From Bacteroidales bacterium (GTDB lineage Bacteria; Bacteroidota; Bacteroidia; Bacteroidales; Muribaculaceae): a stretch of 64,000 nt of DNA. Position 1 is the first letter of the stretch, and each line of letters begins with the position of its first letter. The stretch is taken from the NCBI GenBank assembly GCA_004553485.1, contig SFLG01000005.1, forward strand, positions 7,959 to 71,958. The letters run 5' to 3'. The notes beneath the pieces are model-generated. The model saw only the letters and a list, made by a program, of their open reading frames with translations, was not told where the DNA came from and searched no databases. This document shows, one piece after another, positions 16,786-25,773 of this stretch. Both the position numbers and the translations under genes were made by a program.

Positions 16786-17454
16786 TCAGGGAAGTTCGGA
16801 CAGGAGGTGGTCTTCGACCAGGAGGACACGGCCCGGGTAGCGGTCGATGAGGCTGTGGTTGTGGGTGGCGATGAGCACCGAGGTGCCGCCCGAAGCGACG
16901 ATGCTGTTGAGCAGGGCGAAGATGCTCTCGCCGGTCTCCGGGTCGAGGTTTCCTGTGGGCTCATCGGCAAGGATAAGCGACGGGGTGTTGAGCATCGCGC
17001 GCGCGATAACCACGCGTTGTTGTTCGCCGCCGGACAGCTCGTGGGGCATTTTATAGCTTTTGTTGGCCATACCCACCGTGTTGAGCACATCGTGGATGCG
17101 CCCGGCACGCTCCTCGCGGCTGCTCATGCCGGTGGCACGAAGCACAAAGTCGAGGTTGTCCTCCACCGAGCGGTCGGTGAGCAGCTGAAAGTCCTGAAAG
17201 ACGACACCGATGCGACGCCTCAGCGCGGGCACCTGGCGGCGCTTGAGGTGCGTGAGGTCGTAGTCGAGCACCTCGGCCTCGCCGGAGGCGATGGGCACAT
17301 CGGCGTACATCGTCTTCAGCAGCGACGATTTGCCCGAGCCGACCTTGCCCACGATATAGACAAGCTCGCCCTCGTTGACCTTGAACGAAACATCTTTCAG
17401 CACAAGGTAATCGCGTCTCAGTATCTCGACATTCTTATAGTCTATCAGTGCCAT
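16786..17454 (-). CDS. ftsE: Cell-division ABC ATPase FtsE
   Basis: A 222-aa ABC ATPase. Walker A GKVGSGKS is at 36-43, the signature LSGGEQQR at 140-147 and Walker B ILADEPTGNLD from 161. The length and the DEPTGNLD signature fit FtsE, which with FtsX controls septal peptidoglycan hydrolases. No ftsX lies next to it: upstream is nrdJ and downstream the convergent OmpA-like gene. LolD-type ATPases are close relatives, so the assignment rests on overall similarity. Confidence 0.82.
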   Translation of the reverse strand: MALIDYKNVEILRRDYLVLKDVSFKVNEGELVYIVGKVGSGKSSLLKTMYADVPIASGEAEVLDYDLTHLKRRQVPALRRRIGVVFQDFQLLTDRSVEDNLDFVLRATGMSSREERAGRIHDVLNTVGMANKSYKMPHELSGGEQQRVVIARAMLNTPSLILADEPTGNLDPETGESIFALLNSIVASGGTSVLIATHNHSLIDRYPGRVLLVEDHLLSELP

Positions 17455-17485
17455 AATTCACTACTTTATCGGTTTCAATCATGTA

Positions 17486-17509
17486 GTGGGCGCTTTTAAA
17501 AGCGCCCAC
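17486..17509. terminator. Palindromic hairpin in the nrdJ-ftsE spacer
   Basis: A perfect 24-nt palindrome (left half GTGGGCGCTTTT) lies 110 nt after the nrdJ stop and 32 nt before the ftsE start on the minus strand. It can end nrdJ transcription before ftsE. Confidence 0.6.
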
Positions 17510-17513
17510 ATCA

Positions 17514-17574
17514 TTACATCGCGTAAACCTTTACATCGCGTATACCTTAACGTTGTGCAGGTCTTTACATCGCG
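17514..17574. repeat. Three copies of TTACATCGCG
   Basis: The 10-mer occurs at 17514-17523, 17531-17540 and 17565-17574 in the nrdJ-ftsE spacer. Confidence 0.7.
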
Positions 17575-17617
17575 AAGAACGAGATGTCGGTCTTAATCCA
17601 CCTGAAGGCTGTTGTCA

Positions 17618-20173
17618 TCAGCCGCACTTGGAGGTGCCGCACGAGGTGCAGATCAGGCAGCCTTCCTGGTAGATCAGGGTCTCGCCGCCGCAGTTGGGGC
17701 AGCGCTGGCCGCTGGCCTTGGCGCCGTTGGGCATGTACTTCTTGAGGGCGCGCTCGACACCCATCTTCCAGGTGTTGATTGACTGCGAGTCAAGCTCGAG
17801 GCCGTTGACCAGCTTGATGACCTGGTCGATAGGCATACCGTAGCGCAGAACGCCGCTGATGAGCTTGGCATAGTTCCAGTATTCGGGGTTGAACTTGTCG
17901 CTCAGACCGGGAATGACGGTGCGGTAGCCGCGTTTGTTGATGAACTCGAAGTCGTAGCGCTTGTTGCCGGCGGCATCGACAGTCTTCACAATCTTTCCCT
18001 TGGTTACGCTCTTGGGGCAGAAGATGCCGTCCTCGTCATCGGCAAGACCGGTGAAAATCTCGTAGGGGCGGCCGTCGGCCAGGCCGACGAAGGCAATCCA
18101 TTTCTCCTTGTTGTTCTGGAAGCGCACAACATCGCACTCAAGCTCGACAGGGCGTTTGTGGGGATGTTCGACCTGGGCGATGAGGGTTTCAGAGCCGGCA
18201 TTCTCGCTCTTCTCCTCCTTCTTTTTCTCCATAGCTACGAGCACACCCGTGCGCGAGCCGTCGCGGTAGACAGTGCAGCCTTTGCAGCCGCAACGCCATG
18301 CCTCGACATACAGGTCGTTGACCAGTGCCTCGGTGACGTTCTCGGGCAAGTTGATGGTCACCGAGATGGAGTGGTCGACCCACTTCTGGATGGCACCCTG
18401 CATACGCACCTTCTCCAGCCAGTCAATGTCGGCGGCAGTGGCGAGGTGGTACGGGCTTTCGGCGACAAGGTGCTTGAGCTCCTCCTCCGAGTAGTCCTGG
18501 CGGATTTCGTAGCCTTTGATGCGCATCCAGTCGATAAATTTGGGATGGTAAACGACATACTCCTCGAACGAGTCGCCGTTCTCGTCCACCAGGTCTACAC
18601 GGGCATCCGTGTCGCTGGGGTTTACCTTGCGGCGACGCTTGTAAACGGGCATAAACACCGGCTCGATGCCACTGGTGGTGCGGGTGAGCAGACTCGTCGT
18701 ACCGGTGGGTGCGATGGTGAGGCAGGCGATGTTGCGGCGGCCCTGCTTGCGCATGTCGGCAAGGAGCTGCGGATCGGCCTCGGCGAGGCGTGCGATGTAC
18801 GGGTTCTTGCTCTCGCGCTCTGCGTCGAACACCTCGAAGGCTCCGCGTTCGCCGGCCATGTTCACCGACGAGCGGTAAGCAGCCAGGGCGAGTGCCTTGT
18901 GTATGCCCACGCTGAAGTTCGTGGCCTCGGGGGTGCCGTAGCGTAGACCCATGGCAGCCAGCATGTCGCCCTCGGCGGTGGTGCCCAGACCGGTGCGGCG
19001 GCCCTTGAGGGTCTTGGTGCGGATTTTCTCCCAAAGGTGCAGCTCGGGGCCCTTCACCTCCATCGTCTCCGGGTCGTTCTTGATTTTGTCGACGATGATC
19101 TGTATCTTCTCCATCTCCAGGTCGATGATGTCGTCCATCAGGCGCTGGGCGCGGGCGACGTGGCTCTGGAACAACTCCATGTCAAAGGTGGCCTTGTCGG
19201 TGAAGGGGTCCTTGACGTAGCTGAACAGGTTGATGGCGATGAGGCGGCAGCTGTCGTAGGGGCAGAGAGGGATTTCGCCGCATGGGTTGGTGGAGATGGT
19301 CTCGAAGCCCAGGTCGGCATAGCAGTCGGGCACACTCTCGCGGGTGATGGTGTCCCAGAACAACACGCCAGGCTCGGCCGACTTCCAGGCGTTGTGGATA
19401 ATCTTCTCCCACAGCGCCTTGGCATCGATGTCTTTGCTGACAAGGGGATTGTCGGAATGCACGGGGAAGGTCTGGCGGTAATCGCGGCCCTCGGTGGCGC
19501 AGCGCATGAACTCGTCATCGATGCGTACGCTGACGTTGGCGCCGGTGACCTTGCCCTGCTCCATCTTGGCGTCGATGAAGTCAGCGCTGTCGGGGTGATT
19601 GATCGACACAGTCATCATCAGCGCTCCGCGGCGTCCGTCCTGTGCCACCTCGCGGGTGGAGTGGCTATAGCGCTCCATAAAAGGCACCAGACCCGTCGAT
19701 GTCAGGGCAGAGTTTTTCACGGGATAGCCCTTGGGACGCAGATGGCTGAGGTCGTGGCCCACGCCGCCGCGGCGCTTCATCAGCTGCACCTGCTCCTCGT
19801 CGACGCGCATGATGCCGCCATACGAGTCGGGGTGGCCGTCAAGGCCGATGACGAAGCAGTTCGACAGCGAGCCTACCTGGTAGTTATTGCCGATGCCGCT
19901 CATGGGGCTGCCCTGGGGGACGACATAGCGGAAGTCCTTGAGCAGGCCGAAAATCTCGTCCTCGCTCATGGGGTTGGGATATTTCTGCTCGATGCGGGCA
20001 AACTCGCGGGCCAGACGATGGTGCATGTCGTCGGGGGTGAGTTCAAAGATATTGCCGAACGAATCTTTGAGGGCATATTTGCTTACCCATACACGTGCGG
20101 CGAGCTCGTCGCCGTCAAAGTACTTTAGCGTAGCCTGATAGGCCTGGTCGTAGGTGTAGGTGTTGTTATCCAC
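17618..20173 (-). CDS. nrdJ: B12-dependent ribonucleotide reductase
   Basis: An 851-aa class II reductase that makes deoxynucleotides with adenosylcobalamin. Motifs in order: FGNIFELTPDDMHHRLAREF, GSLSNCFVIG (first active-site Cys), RRGGVGHDLSHLRPKG, STNPCGEIPLCPYDSCRL (radical-site region), TIAPTGTTSLLTRTTSGIEP, then a C-terminal zinc-ribbon-like tail CPNCGGETLIYQEGCLICTSC ending SKCG, which carries thiols. The start is GTG at 20173; the first internal Met is about 48 residues on, so GTG is preferred. A -33/-7 promoter lies at 20299-20329. I found no cobalamin riboswitch in the 119-nt leader. Confidence 0.94.
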   Translation of the reverse strand: MDNNTYTYDQAYQATLKYFDGDELAARVWVSKYALKDSFGNIFELTPDDMHHRLAREFARIEQKYPNPMSEDEIFGLLKDFRYVVPQGSPMSGIGNNYQVGSLSNCFVIGLDGHPDSYGGIMRVDEEQVQLMKRRGGVGHDLSHLRPKGYPVKNSALTSTGLVPFMERYSHSTREVAQDGRRGALMMTVSINHPDSADFIDAKMEQGKVTGANVSVRIDDEFMRCATEGRDYRQTFPVHSDNPLVSKDIDAKALWEKIIHNAWKSAEPGVLFWDTITRESVPDCYADLGFETISTNPCGEIPLCPYDSCRLIAINLFSYVKDPFTDKATFDMELFQSHVARAQRLMDDIIDLEMEKIQIIVDKIKNDPETMEVKGPELHLWEKIRTKTLKGRRTGLGTTAEGDMLAAMGLRYGTPEATNFSVGIHKALALAAYRSSVNMAGERGAFEVFDAERESKNPYIARLAEADPQLLADMRKQGRRNIACLTIAPTGTTSLLTRTTSGIEPVFMPVYKRRRKVNPSDTDARVDLVDENGDSFEEYVVYHPKFIDWMRIKGYEIRQDYSEEELKHLVAESPYHLATAADIDWLEKVRMQGAIQKWVDHSISVTINLPENVTEALVNDLYVEAWRCGCKGCTVYRDGSRTGVLVAMEKKKEEKSENAGSETLIAQVEHPHKRPVELECDVVRFQNNKEKWIAFVGLADGRPYEIFTGLADDEDGIFCPKSVTKGKIVKTVDAAGNKRYDFEFINKRGYRTVIPGLSDKFNPEYWNYAKLISGVLRYGMPIDQVIKLVNGLELDSQSINTWKMGVERALKKYMPNGAKASGQRCPNCGGETLIYQEGCLICTSCGTSKCG

Positions 20174-20298
20174 AGGAATTGCGTTTAAGAATGGGTTGAC
20201 AGCCGGCAGAGGCGCCTTATAATATATGTGTGCGGGTGCGTGCCGTCGTCGAAATGTGATACAAAAGTGATATTTTTACCGGTTTAAGGATTTGTTTT

Positions 20299-20329
20299 CA
20301 AAGTTAATGGAAATTTCTTTCATGGCAAA
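20299..20329 (-). promoter_or_regulatory. nrdJ promoter
   Basis: On the minus strand TTTG (20326-20329) and TAACTTTG (20299-20306) are separated by 19 nt, an excellent match to the Bacteroidota consensus. The predicted leader is about 119 nt. Confidence 0.7.
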
Positions 20330-20397
20330 AGCCTGAGCTCCGAAACAGGCACAATTTTCCGGATAGAACTTTCCGGATAGAATTTTCCGGGTGCACT

Positions 20398-21267
20398 TTA
20401 GATGTCATCGGACACCTTGCGGGCGGCTTTGCTGTCGATGTCGCCCAGGCTCTCGGGATGCTGAGGCGACCCGATGTCGCGGCGGGCGGCGCCGACGGCG
20501 GTGCGGCCGTTGCGCAGGATGTACTCGCGCACCTCCTCGAACAGGTCGGTGGCAAAGACAAAGTCGTTGAGGGCGCGGTTGGTCGAGGCAAAGATTTTCT
20601 CCTTGTCGCCCACCCACTCGCGGTAGCCTTTGTTGATGAACACAATGTTCTCGCCGATTCCGAGCACCGAGTTCATGTCGTGGGTGTTGATGACGGTGGT
20701 GATGCCGTACTCGTGCGTGATGTCGCTTAGCAGCTCGTCAATCAGAATGGACGTCTTGGGGTCGAGGCCCGAGTTGGGCTCGTCGCAGAACAGGTATTTC
20801 GGGTTGAGGGCGATGGCGCGGGCGATGGCGGCGCGTTTCTGCATACCGCCCGACAGCTCGGCGGGATATTTGTTTTCGGCGCCCGAGAGGTTGACACGCT
20901 CGATACAGAACATCGCGCGGTCGTGCATCTCGGCCTTTGACATGTTGCTGAACATCACCATCGGGAACATCACGTTGCCCAGCACGGTCTCCGAGTCGAA
21001 GAGCGCCGAGCCCTGGAAGAGCATGCCAATCTCGCGGTGCAGGGCCTTTACCTCGTCGCCTGACATCTGCAGCAGGTCGCGGCCGTCAAAGAGGATGTGG
21101 CCCGACTCGGGGCGCAGCAGGCCCACAAGACTCTTCATAAGCACGGTCTTGCCCGATCCAGACTGACCGATGATGAGGTTGGTTTTGCCGGTATAGAATG
21201 TCGCCGACACATCGTGCAGGACGGTGCGGCCGTCAAACGACTTTGTTATATCTTTTACTTCTATCAT
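20398..21267 (-). CDS. mlaF: Mla-type ABC ATPase (MlaF-like)
   Basis: A 289-aa ABC ATPase for phospholipid transport between membranes. Walker A GQSGSGKT is at 34-41, followed by the family pattern LFQGSALFDSETVLGNVMFP, ELSGGMQKRAAIARAI and LFCDEPNSGLDP. The SALFDSxTVxxN segment marks MCE-associated ATPases. A C-terminal extension of about 45 residues follows the ATPase core. It is the last gene of the mlaD-mlaE-mlaF run, 12 nt after the permease. Confidence 0.9.
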   Translation of the reverse strand: MIEVKDITKSFDGRTVLHDVSATFYTGKTNLIIGQSGSGKTVLMKSLVGLLRPESGHILFDGRDLLQMSGDEVKALHREIGMLFQGSALFDSETVLGNVMFPMVMFSNMSKAEMHDRAMFCIERVNLSGAENKYPAELSGGMQKRAAIARAIALNPKYLFCDEPNSGLDPKTSILIDELLSDITHEYGITTVINTHDMNSVLGIGENIVFINKGYREWVGDKEKIFASTNRALNDFVFATDLFEEVREYILRNGRTAVGAARRDIGSPQHPESLGDIDSKAARKVSDDI

Positions 21268-21279
21268 TTTCTTTCGGGA

Positions 21280-22029
21280 TTACTGAAGCAGCAGCTTGGT
21301 GAGGATGACGTCGAAGAGCAGAATAAGGATCGACGACGACACCACGGCATTGGTCGAGGCCTTGCCCACCTCGAGCGCGCCGCCCTTGACGTAGTAGCCC
21401 CAGTAGGCGGCCACCGACGAGATTATGTAGGCGAAGAACAGACTCTTGATGAGGCCGTACCATACATACCACTCCTGGAAGAGGGCCTGCAGGCCGTAAA
21501 CATAGCGCGAGACGGGGATGATGTCGGTGAAGGCGGCGACAAACCAGCCGCCGACCATGGCGGTCGCTATCGACAGTATCACCAGCACGGGCATGAAGAA
21601 GATGAAGGCGGCGATTTTGGGCAGGACCAGGTAGCAGGCCGAGTTGACGCCCATGATCTCGAGGGCGTCGATTTGCTCGGTTACGCGCATGGTGCCTATC
21701 TCCGAGGCGATGTTCGAGCCCACCTTGCCCGCCAGTATCAGGCACAGGATTGAGTTGGAGAACTCGAGTAGCACGATGTCGCGTGTGGCAAGGCCCACCG
21801 AGTATGCCGGGATGAGCGGCGAGGTAATGTTGAGCTGCATCTGTATGGTGATTACCGCGCCGATGAAGATGGAGATGACAATTACCAGCGGGATGGAGTC
21901 GATGCCCAGCTTGGTCACCTCGTCGACAAAGCGCTTTGCGTACACCCTCAGGCGCTCGGGACGCGAAAACACGCGCCACACAAACTGCCAGTAGCGACCG
22001 AAGCTCTCTATTGATTTTTCTATTATCAT
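21280..22029 (-). CDS. mlaE: MlaE-type permease
   Basis: A 249-aa membrane protein of the MlaE/YrbE family with about five helices. Typical segments are IGAVITIQMQLN, LAGKVGSNIASEIGTMRVTEQIDALEIMGVNS, and the C-terminal EVGKASTNAVVSSSILILLFDVILTKLLL. It forms the inner-membrane channel to which the MCE protein and MlaF ATPase bind. It is 16 nt after mlaD and 12 nt before mlaF. Confidence 0.93.
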   Translation of the reverse strand: MIIEKSIESFGRYWQFVWRVFSRPERLRVYAKRFVDEVTKLGIDSIPLVIVISIFIGAVITIQMQLNITSPLIPAYSVGLATRDIVLLEFSNSILCLILAGKVGSNIASEIGTMRVTEQIDALEIMGVNSACYLVLPKIAAFIFFMPVLVILSIATAMVGGWFVAAFTDIIPVSRYVYGLQALFQEWYVWYGLIKSLFFAYIISSVAAYWGYYVKGGALEVGKASTNAVVSSSILILLFDVILTKLLLQ

Positions 22030-22045
22030 ATTGCGTGACGGGCTA

Positions 22046-22945
22046 TTAGAGCAGTTTTATGCTGATGTAGCGCTTGGGGTTCTTTTGGATATCCTTCAGC
22101 AGGGCGTCCATCGAGGCGGCCGTGTTGTTGAGGTTGTTGTACAGCTGCGGGTCGTTGAGCAGCTTGCCCAGCGTGGAGTTGGGGCTGCTGAGCTCGCGGG
22201 TCAGGCTGTTGATGTTGTCGATGGTAAGCTGAAGCTGACGGCTGAGCGAGTCGAGGGGCACCTGGTTGAGGTTCTGAGCGAATTTGTTAAGCTCGGCCGA
22301 CGTCTGGTTGAAGTTGCCGGTAATGGCCTTGACGTCGCCCATGACGGCGGGGGCACCGGCCATTGTACGGTTGAGCATCTGGGTGGTGACGACAAGGTTC
22401 GACGAGATGGTGTCGAGGCGCTTCACCGTGGCGGCGAGGGCGGGGTCGGCCATCAGCGTGTTGGTGGTAGTGAGCAGGGTGTCCACCTTTGCCACGAGGC
22501 CGAGTACCGCCGGAATGATGTCGGTGGTGGCGCTGTCCATCAGGCCTTTTGCCACTGTCGTGGGCAGCTCGCTGCCGACTTTGCAGTAGCTTTTGTCCTT
22601 GCCGAGCTCGATGGCGATGGACGAGGTGCCCAACATATCGGTGGTGAAGATTGCCGACGAGCCTTCGGGCAGCTTCAGGCGAGAGTCAAGGGCCATCTCG
22701 ACGCGCACATGGCCGGGATTGTCGTACAGGTACTCTATCGACCGCACTTGTCCAACCTTGTAACCGTTTACCGTCACGGGAGCCGAGACGGACAGGCCGT
22801 TGACGTTCTCGTAGGTGGCATAATAGTAGTTGGAGGGCTGGAAGATGCTTGCGCCCTTGAGAAATTCAATGCCGAAATAAAGGATTGTCAGTGCCACAAG
22901 GATGCAGGCACCAATCGCGAATTCTTTTTTGAAAAGTTTCTTCAT
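22046..22945 (-). CDS. mlaD: MCE-domain lipid-binding protein (MlaD-like)
   Basis: A 299-aa protein with one N-terminal membrane helix (about 10-26, AIGACILVALTILYFGI) and a single MCE domain (about 38-115, YYATYENVNGLSVSAPVTVN, VGQVRSIEYL). A long helical C-terminal region follows (about 160-290) with many conserved Asn/Leu positions. The MCE ring binds lipid and the helices may form a tunnel across the periplasm. It lies between the amidase and the permease gene. Confidence 0.92.
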   Translation of the reverse strand: MKKLFKKEFAIGACILVALTILYFGIEFLKGASIFQPSNYYYATYENVNGLSVSAPVTVNGYKVGQVRSIEYLYDNPGHVRVEMALDSRLKLPEGSSAIFTTDMLGTSSIAIELGKDKSYCKVGSELPTTVAKGLMDSATTDIIPAVLGLVAKVDTLLTTTNTLMADPALAATVKRLDTISSNLVVTTQMLNRTMAGAPAVMGDVKAITGNFNQTSAELNKFAQNLNQVPLDSLSRQLQLTIDNINSLTRELSSPNSTLGKLLNDPQLYNNLNNTAASMDALLKDIQKNPKRYISIKLL

Positions 22946-22993
22946 GTTCTATGTCGTAGTTTTCATTTATACATTATAAATATGTGCGCCGGC

Positions 22994-23893
22994 CTATCTG
23001 TGTGTCGCCGTCGCCTTGCCGGCGTTGCCTTCGCGGTACTGGGTGAAGGCGCGGAAGAGCGCCTCGGCGCATTGCTCGCGTCCGTCGTCGCTGTTGAGGA
23101 ACGACTCGGCCTTGGGGTTGCAGATGAAGTCAAGCTCGACCAGCACCGCCGGCATCGACGTTGCCCACAGCACCCAGAACCCGGCCTGGCGCACGCCCTT
23201 GTCGGCGCGTCCGGCATGGTTGACAAGCTGCTCCTGGGCCAGGGCGGCGAAGTCGAGGCTGCGGTGCAGGTGCAGGTTGCTCGACAGCTCGAAGATGATG
23301 TACGACTCGGTGCTGTTGGGGTCGAAGCCGCGGTAGACGCTCGAGTAGTCGTCCTCAAGCTCCATCACGGCGTTCTCGCGCATGGCCACGCCCATGTTCT
23401 TCTCGGCCTTGTCGGCGCCGAGGGCATAGACGCTGGTGCCGTTGACGGCGCTGCGGCCCTTGCTCTTGTAAGGGACCGAGTTGACGTGGATGCTGATGAA
23501 CAGGTCGCCGTTCTCGCGGTTGGCGATGTTGGCGCGCTGCTGCAGGGTGAGGAAGTAGTCGCCGTCGCGGGTGAGGACGACGCGGGTGTCCTTGCTGCCA
23601 TCCTCGATTTTGCGGGCCAGACGGCGCGCCACGTCAAGATTGATGCTCTTCTCGTTGGCGTGTTTGCCCACGCACCCGAAGTCGCGGCCGCCGTGCCCGG
23701 CGTCGATGACGACGGTGAAGGCTGCCTTTTCTTTCTTTGTCTTGGACAGCGACTTGGTTGTCTTAGACGTCTTTGTCGTCTTTGCTTTCCTGGGCGTCTC
23801 TGAGGCATACACCGCAAGCCCGCCCATCACAACAATGGCCAGGACCGCTGCAAACAGGGGCAGCAAGCGGTTGAAACAAGACTTGACTTGCAT
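22994..23893 (-). CDS. N-acetylmuramoyl-L-alanine amidase
   Basis: A 299-aa zinc amidase (Amidase_3). An N-terminal membrane/signal segment (about 9-30) is followed by a Lys/Thr-rich linker and the catalytic domain. Zinc ligands are visible as H67 in VIDAGHGGRD, E81 in NEKSINL and H136 in FISIHVNS; the catalytic Glu is in VLVELDFICN. It cleaves peptide stems from MurNAc in septal peptidoglycan. It is 48 nt upstream of mlaD, so the four genes may be one operon. Confidence 0.93.
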   Translation of the reverse strand: MQVKSCFNRLLPLFAAVLAIVVMGGLAVYASETPRKAKTTKTSKTTKSLSKTKKEKAAFTVVIDAGHGGRDFGCVGKHANEKSINLDVARRLARKIEDGSKDTRVVLTRDGDYFLTLQQRANIANRENGDLFISIHVNSVPYKSKGRSAVNGTSVYALGADKAEKNMGVAMRENAVMELEDDYSSVYRGFDPNSTESYIIFELSSNLHLHRSLDFAALAQEQLVNHAGRADKGVRQAGFWVLWATSMPAVLVELDFICNPKAESFLNSDDGREQCAEALFRAFTQYREGNAGKATATHR

Positions 23894-24015
23894 AATTGAC
23901 GTTATTGATGCAAAAATACAAAATATTTATGGGGTGCAGGGCGGCATCATATACTTTTTTTTGCCCTTTATGGATTTTTATACCATAAATCTGCACTTTT
24001 GTGCTATGCTGTTGC

Positions 24016-24023
24016 TATCTTTG
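24016..24023 (+). promoter_or_regulatory. -7 box of the GldB-like gene
   Basis: TATCTTTG lies 55 nt before the ATG at 24079. A TTTG at 23998-24001 is closer than usual (14 nt). Confidence 0.5.
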
Positions 24024-24078
24024 CATAAACAAACAATCACTGCCCGTAATGTGTTCCGACGGGTAGCCCTATCTTATT

Positions 24079-25179
24079 ATGAAAAAATTTTTTCACCGTA
24101 TATTTTTTATCCTGCCCGTTGTCGCTATGGCAGCGGCCGCAATGTCGTGCTCGGGCGACAAAGAGAAAGAAGATTACCGCGAGCAGAAGATCGTACGCCT
24201 CGACCGCCTGACCTACGAATACCCGAAGATGGACGCCGCGCGCCGCAGCAGTGTCCGCGACAGTTTCGGCACCGAGCTTACGGCCCTTGTCAGGGTCATG
24301 GGCCTGGGCGACCGGACATCGGACGAGGCCATCCTCGCCTGGGCAGATACGCAGCCCGTCAAGATTTTCAGTCCGCTGGTAGACAAGGAGTTTCCCAATC
24401 TCGACGAGCTTGAGAAGGCTCTTGGCAAGATCATCGGCAACGCCGAGGAGAGCGGTCTGAAAATTCCGCATTACTCCTACGCCACCGTGGTATGGGGCAA
24501 GCCCAAATCCATCATCTTTGCCGACTCCGTGGCCCTTATCGCGCTCAACCACTACCTCGGCCCGGAAAATCCCGCCTACGCCAACTGGCCCGAATACATA
24601 CGCAACCAGAAGCGGCGCGAGCTGCTCCCCTACGACATCACCGAGGCCATCGTGGCCACCAACTACCCCTATCAGCCCGCCGACGCACGCCCTGCCGCAG
24701 CCAAGCCGGCAGTGGTGACCGACCCCGAGGACCAGTCGACGGCCGACGACATCCCCGACTTTGAGCCGGTGTCAGACGGCACGTTGCTCAACCGCCTGCT
24801 GTACGAGGGAGCGCTGGCATACGCCAAGACACAGCTTGTGCCCGATGCCGACGTGACGCTGGCACTGGGCTTTACGCCCGACCAGATGCGCGATATCGTC
24901 GCCAACGAGGAATATACCTGGAACAAGATTGTATCCAGAAAGATGCTCTATTCCACCGACCCGGAGCTGCACGGACGCCTGTTCAACCTGCTGCCCAACT
25001 CGGCCCCCATCAGCCCGCAGGCCCCGGGACGCGCCCTGCGCTACATCGGCCTGCAGATAGTACGGTCGTACGTCAACGGCCACAAGGACGTCAAGCTCGA
25101 ATACCTCCTCTCCCCGGCTTTCTACAACAACGCCAACACCCTCCGCGACGCCGCATACACCCCCGCCAAACCGCAGTAA
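24079..25179 (+). CDS. gldB: GldB-like lipoprotein
   Basis: A 366-aa lipoprotein with lipobox AAMSC (Cys 24). The mature sequence has the GldB pattern, including VRLDRLTYEYPK near the start, DSVALIALNHYLGPENPAYANWPEYIRNQ in the middle and ITEAIVATNYPY. GldB is a lipoprotein of the gliding/type IX secretion group in Bacteroidota whose exact biochemical role is unclear. A Pro/Ala/Asp-rich segment (about 198-230) looks like a species-specific insertion. No gld neighbours are seen, as is usual for this gene in non-gliding Bacteroidales. Confidence 0.8.
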   Translation: MKKFFHRIFFILPVVAMAAAAMSCSGDKEKEDYREQKIVRLDRLTYEYPKMDAARRSSVRDSFGTELTALVRVMGLGDRTSDEAILAWADTQPVKIFSPLVDKEFPNLDELEKALGKIIGNAEESGLKIPHYSYATVVWGKPKSIIFADSVALIALNHYLGPENPAYANWPEYIRNQKRRELLPYDITEAIVATNYPYQPADARPAAAKPAVVTDPEDQSTADDIPDFEPVSDGTLLNRLLYEGALAYAKTQLVPDADVTLALGFTPDQMRDIVANEEYTWNKIVSRKMLYSTDPELHGRLFNLLPNSAPISPQAPGRALRYIGLQIVRSYVNGHKDVKLEYLLSPAFYNNANTLRDAAYTPAKPQ

Positions 25180-25197
25180 CAGCCGATCTTCCACCCG

Positions 25198-25578
25198 TTA
25201 CTTGGCGGGCTCCATGAAGACAAGGTAGACGGCGGCGACAATAAGCAGGAAGGCGACGATGTGGTTCCAGCCGATGTGCGTGCCCTTGAAGGCTATCATC
25301 GTGAAGATGGTGAAGACGACAAGGGTGATGCACTCCTGCATGACTTTCAGCTGTACCAGCGAGAACGGCCCGCCGTTGCCGGCAAAGCCGATGCGGTTGG
25401 CCGGAACCATAAACGAATACTCGATGAGGGCGATGCCCCAGCTGAGGAGGACCACCAGATACAGCGGCCAGTTGGACGAGACACCCGTCTGCTGAAGCTT
25501 GAGATGGCCGTACCAGGCCAAGGTCATAAAGATATTGGAGACAATAAGCAGCAGAACGGTAAGTAATACGGGTTTCAT
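25198..25578 (-). CDS. DMT-family protein, DUF486
   Basis: A 126-aa membrane protein with four predicted helices: VLLTVLLLIVSNIFMTLAWYGHL, WPLYLVVLLSWGIALIEY, LKVMQECITLVVFTIFTMIAFKG and HIVAFLLIVAAVYLVFM. The motifs LAWYGHLK and FMVPANRIG are typical of DUF486 proteins, half-size drug/metabolite transporters that probably dimerise. Substrate unknown. It is monocistronic and convergent with the gldB-like gene, 18 nt apart. Confidence 0.9.
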   Translation of the reverse strand: MKPVLLTVLLLIVSNIFMTLAWYGHLKLQQTGVSSNWPLYLVVLLSWGIALIEYSFMVPANRIGFAGNGGPFSLVQLKVMQECITLVVFTIFTMIAFKGTHIGWNHIVAFLLIVAAVYLVFMEPAK

Positions 25579-25641
25579 TATATTTTATCCAAAATAAATT
25601 CGTACCTTTTGCAGTGCAAAACAACAATGCTTTTTGCGGTG

Positions 25642-25670
25642 CAAAGTTACAAAGCTTTGTGGCAAACAAA
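25642..25670 (-). promoter_or_regulatory. Promoter of the DUF486 gene
   Basis: Minus-strand TTTG (25667-25670) and TAACTTTG (25642-25649) are 17 nt apart, about 64 nt upstream of the ATG at 25578. Confidence 0.6.
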
Positions 25671-25730
25671 AAGCTTTCGGCGCGTGTTTATTCGGTAAGA
25701 TAATAAAAGTATATGCTTATCCGAATAATT

Positions 25731-25761
25731 TTAGCCGTTTAGCCCATTAGCCGTTTAGCCC
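25731..25761. repeat. Tandem repeat TTAGCCGTTTAGCCC
   Basis: The 15-mer occurs at 25731-25745 and 25747-25761, just upstream of the malic enzyme gene. Confidence 0.75.
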
Positions 25762-25773
25762 TTACTTAATATT

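Noticed and set aside
20174..20292. Cobalamin riboswitch upstream of the B12-dependent reductase
   Set aside because: I looked for the conserved B12-box-type core in the leader on the minus strand and found none.
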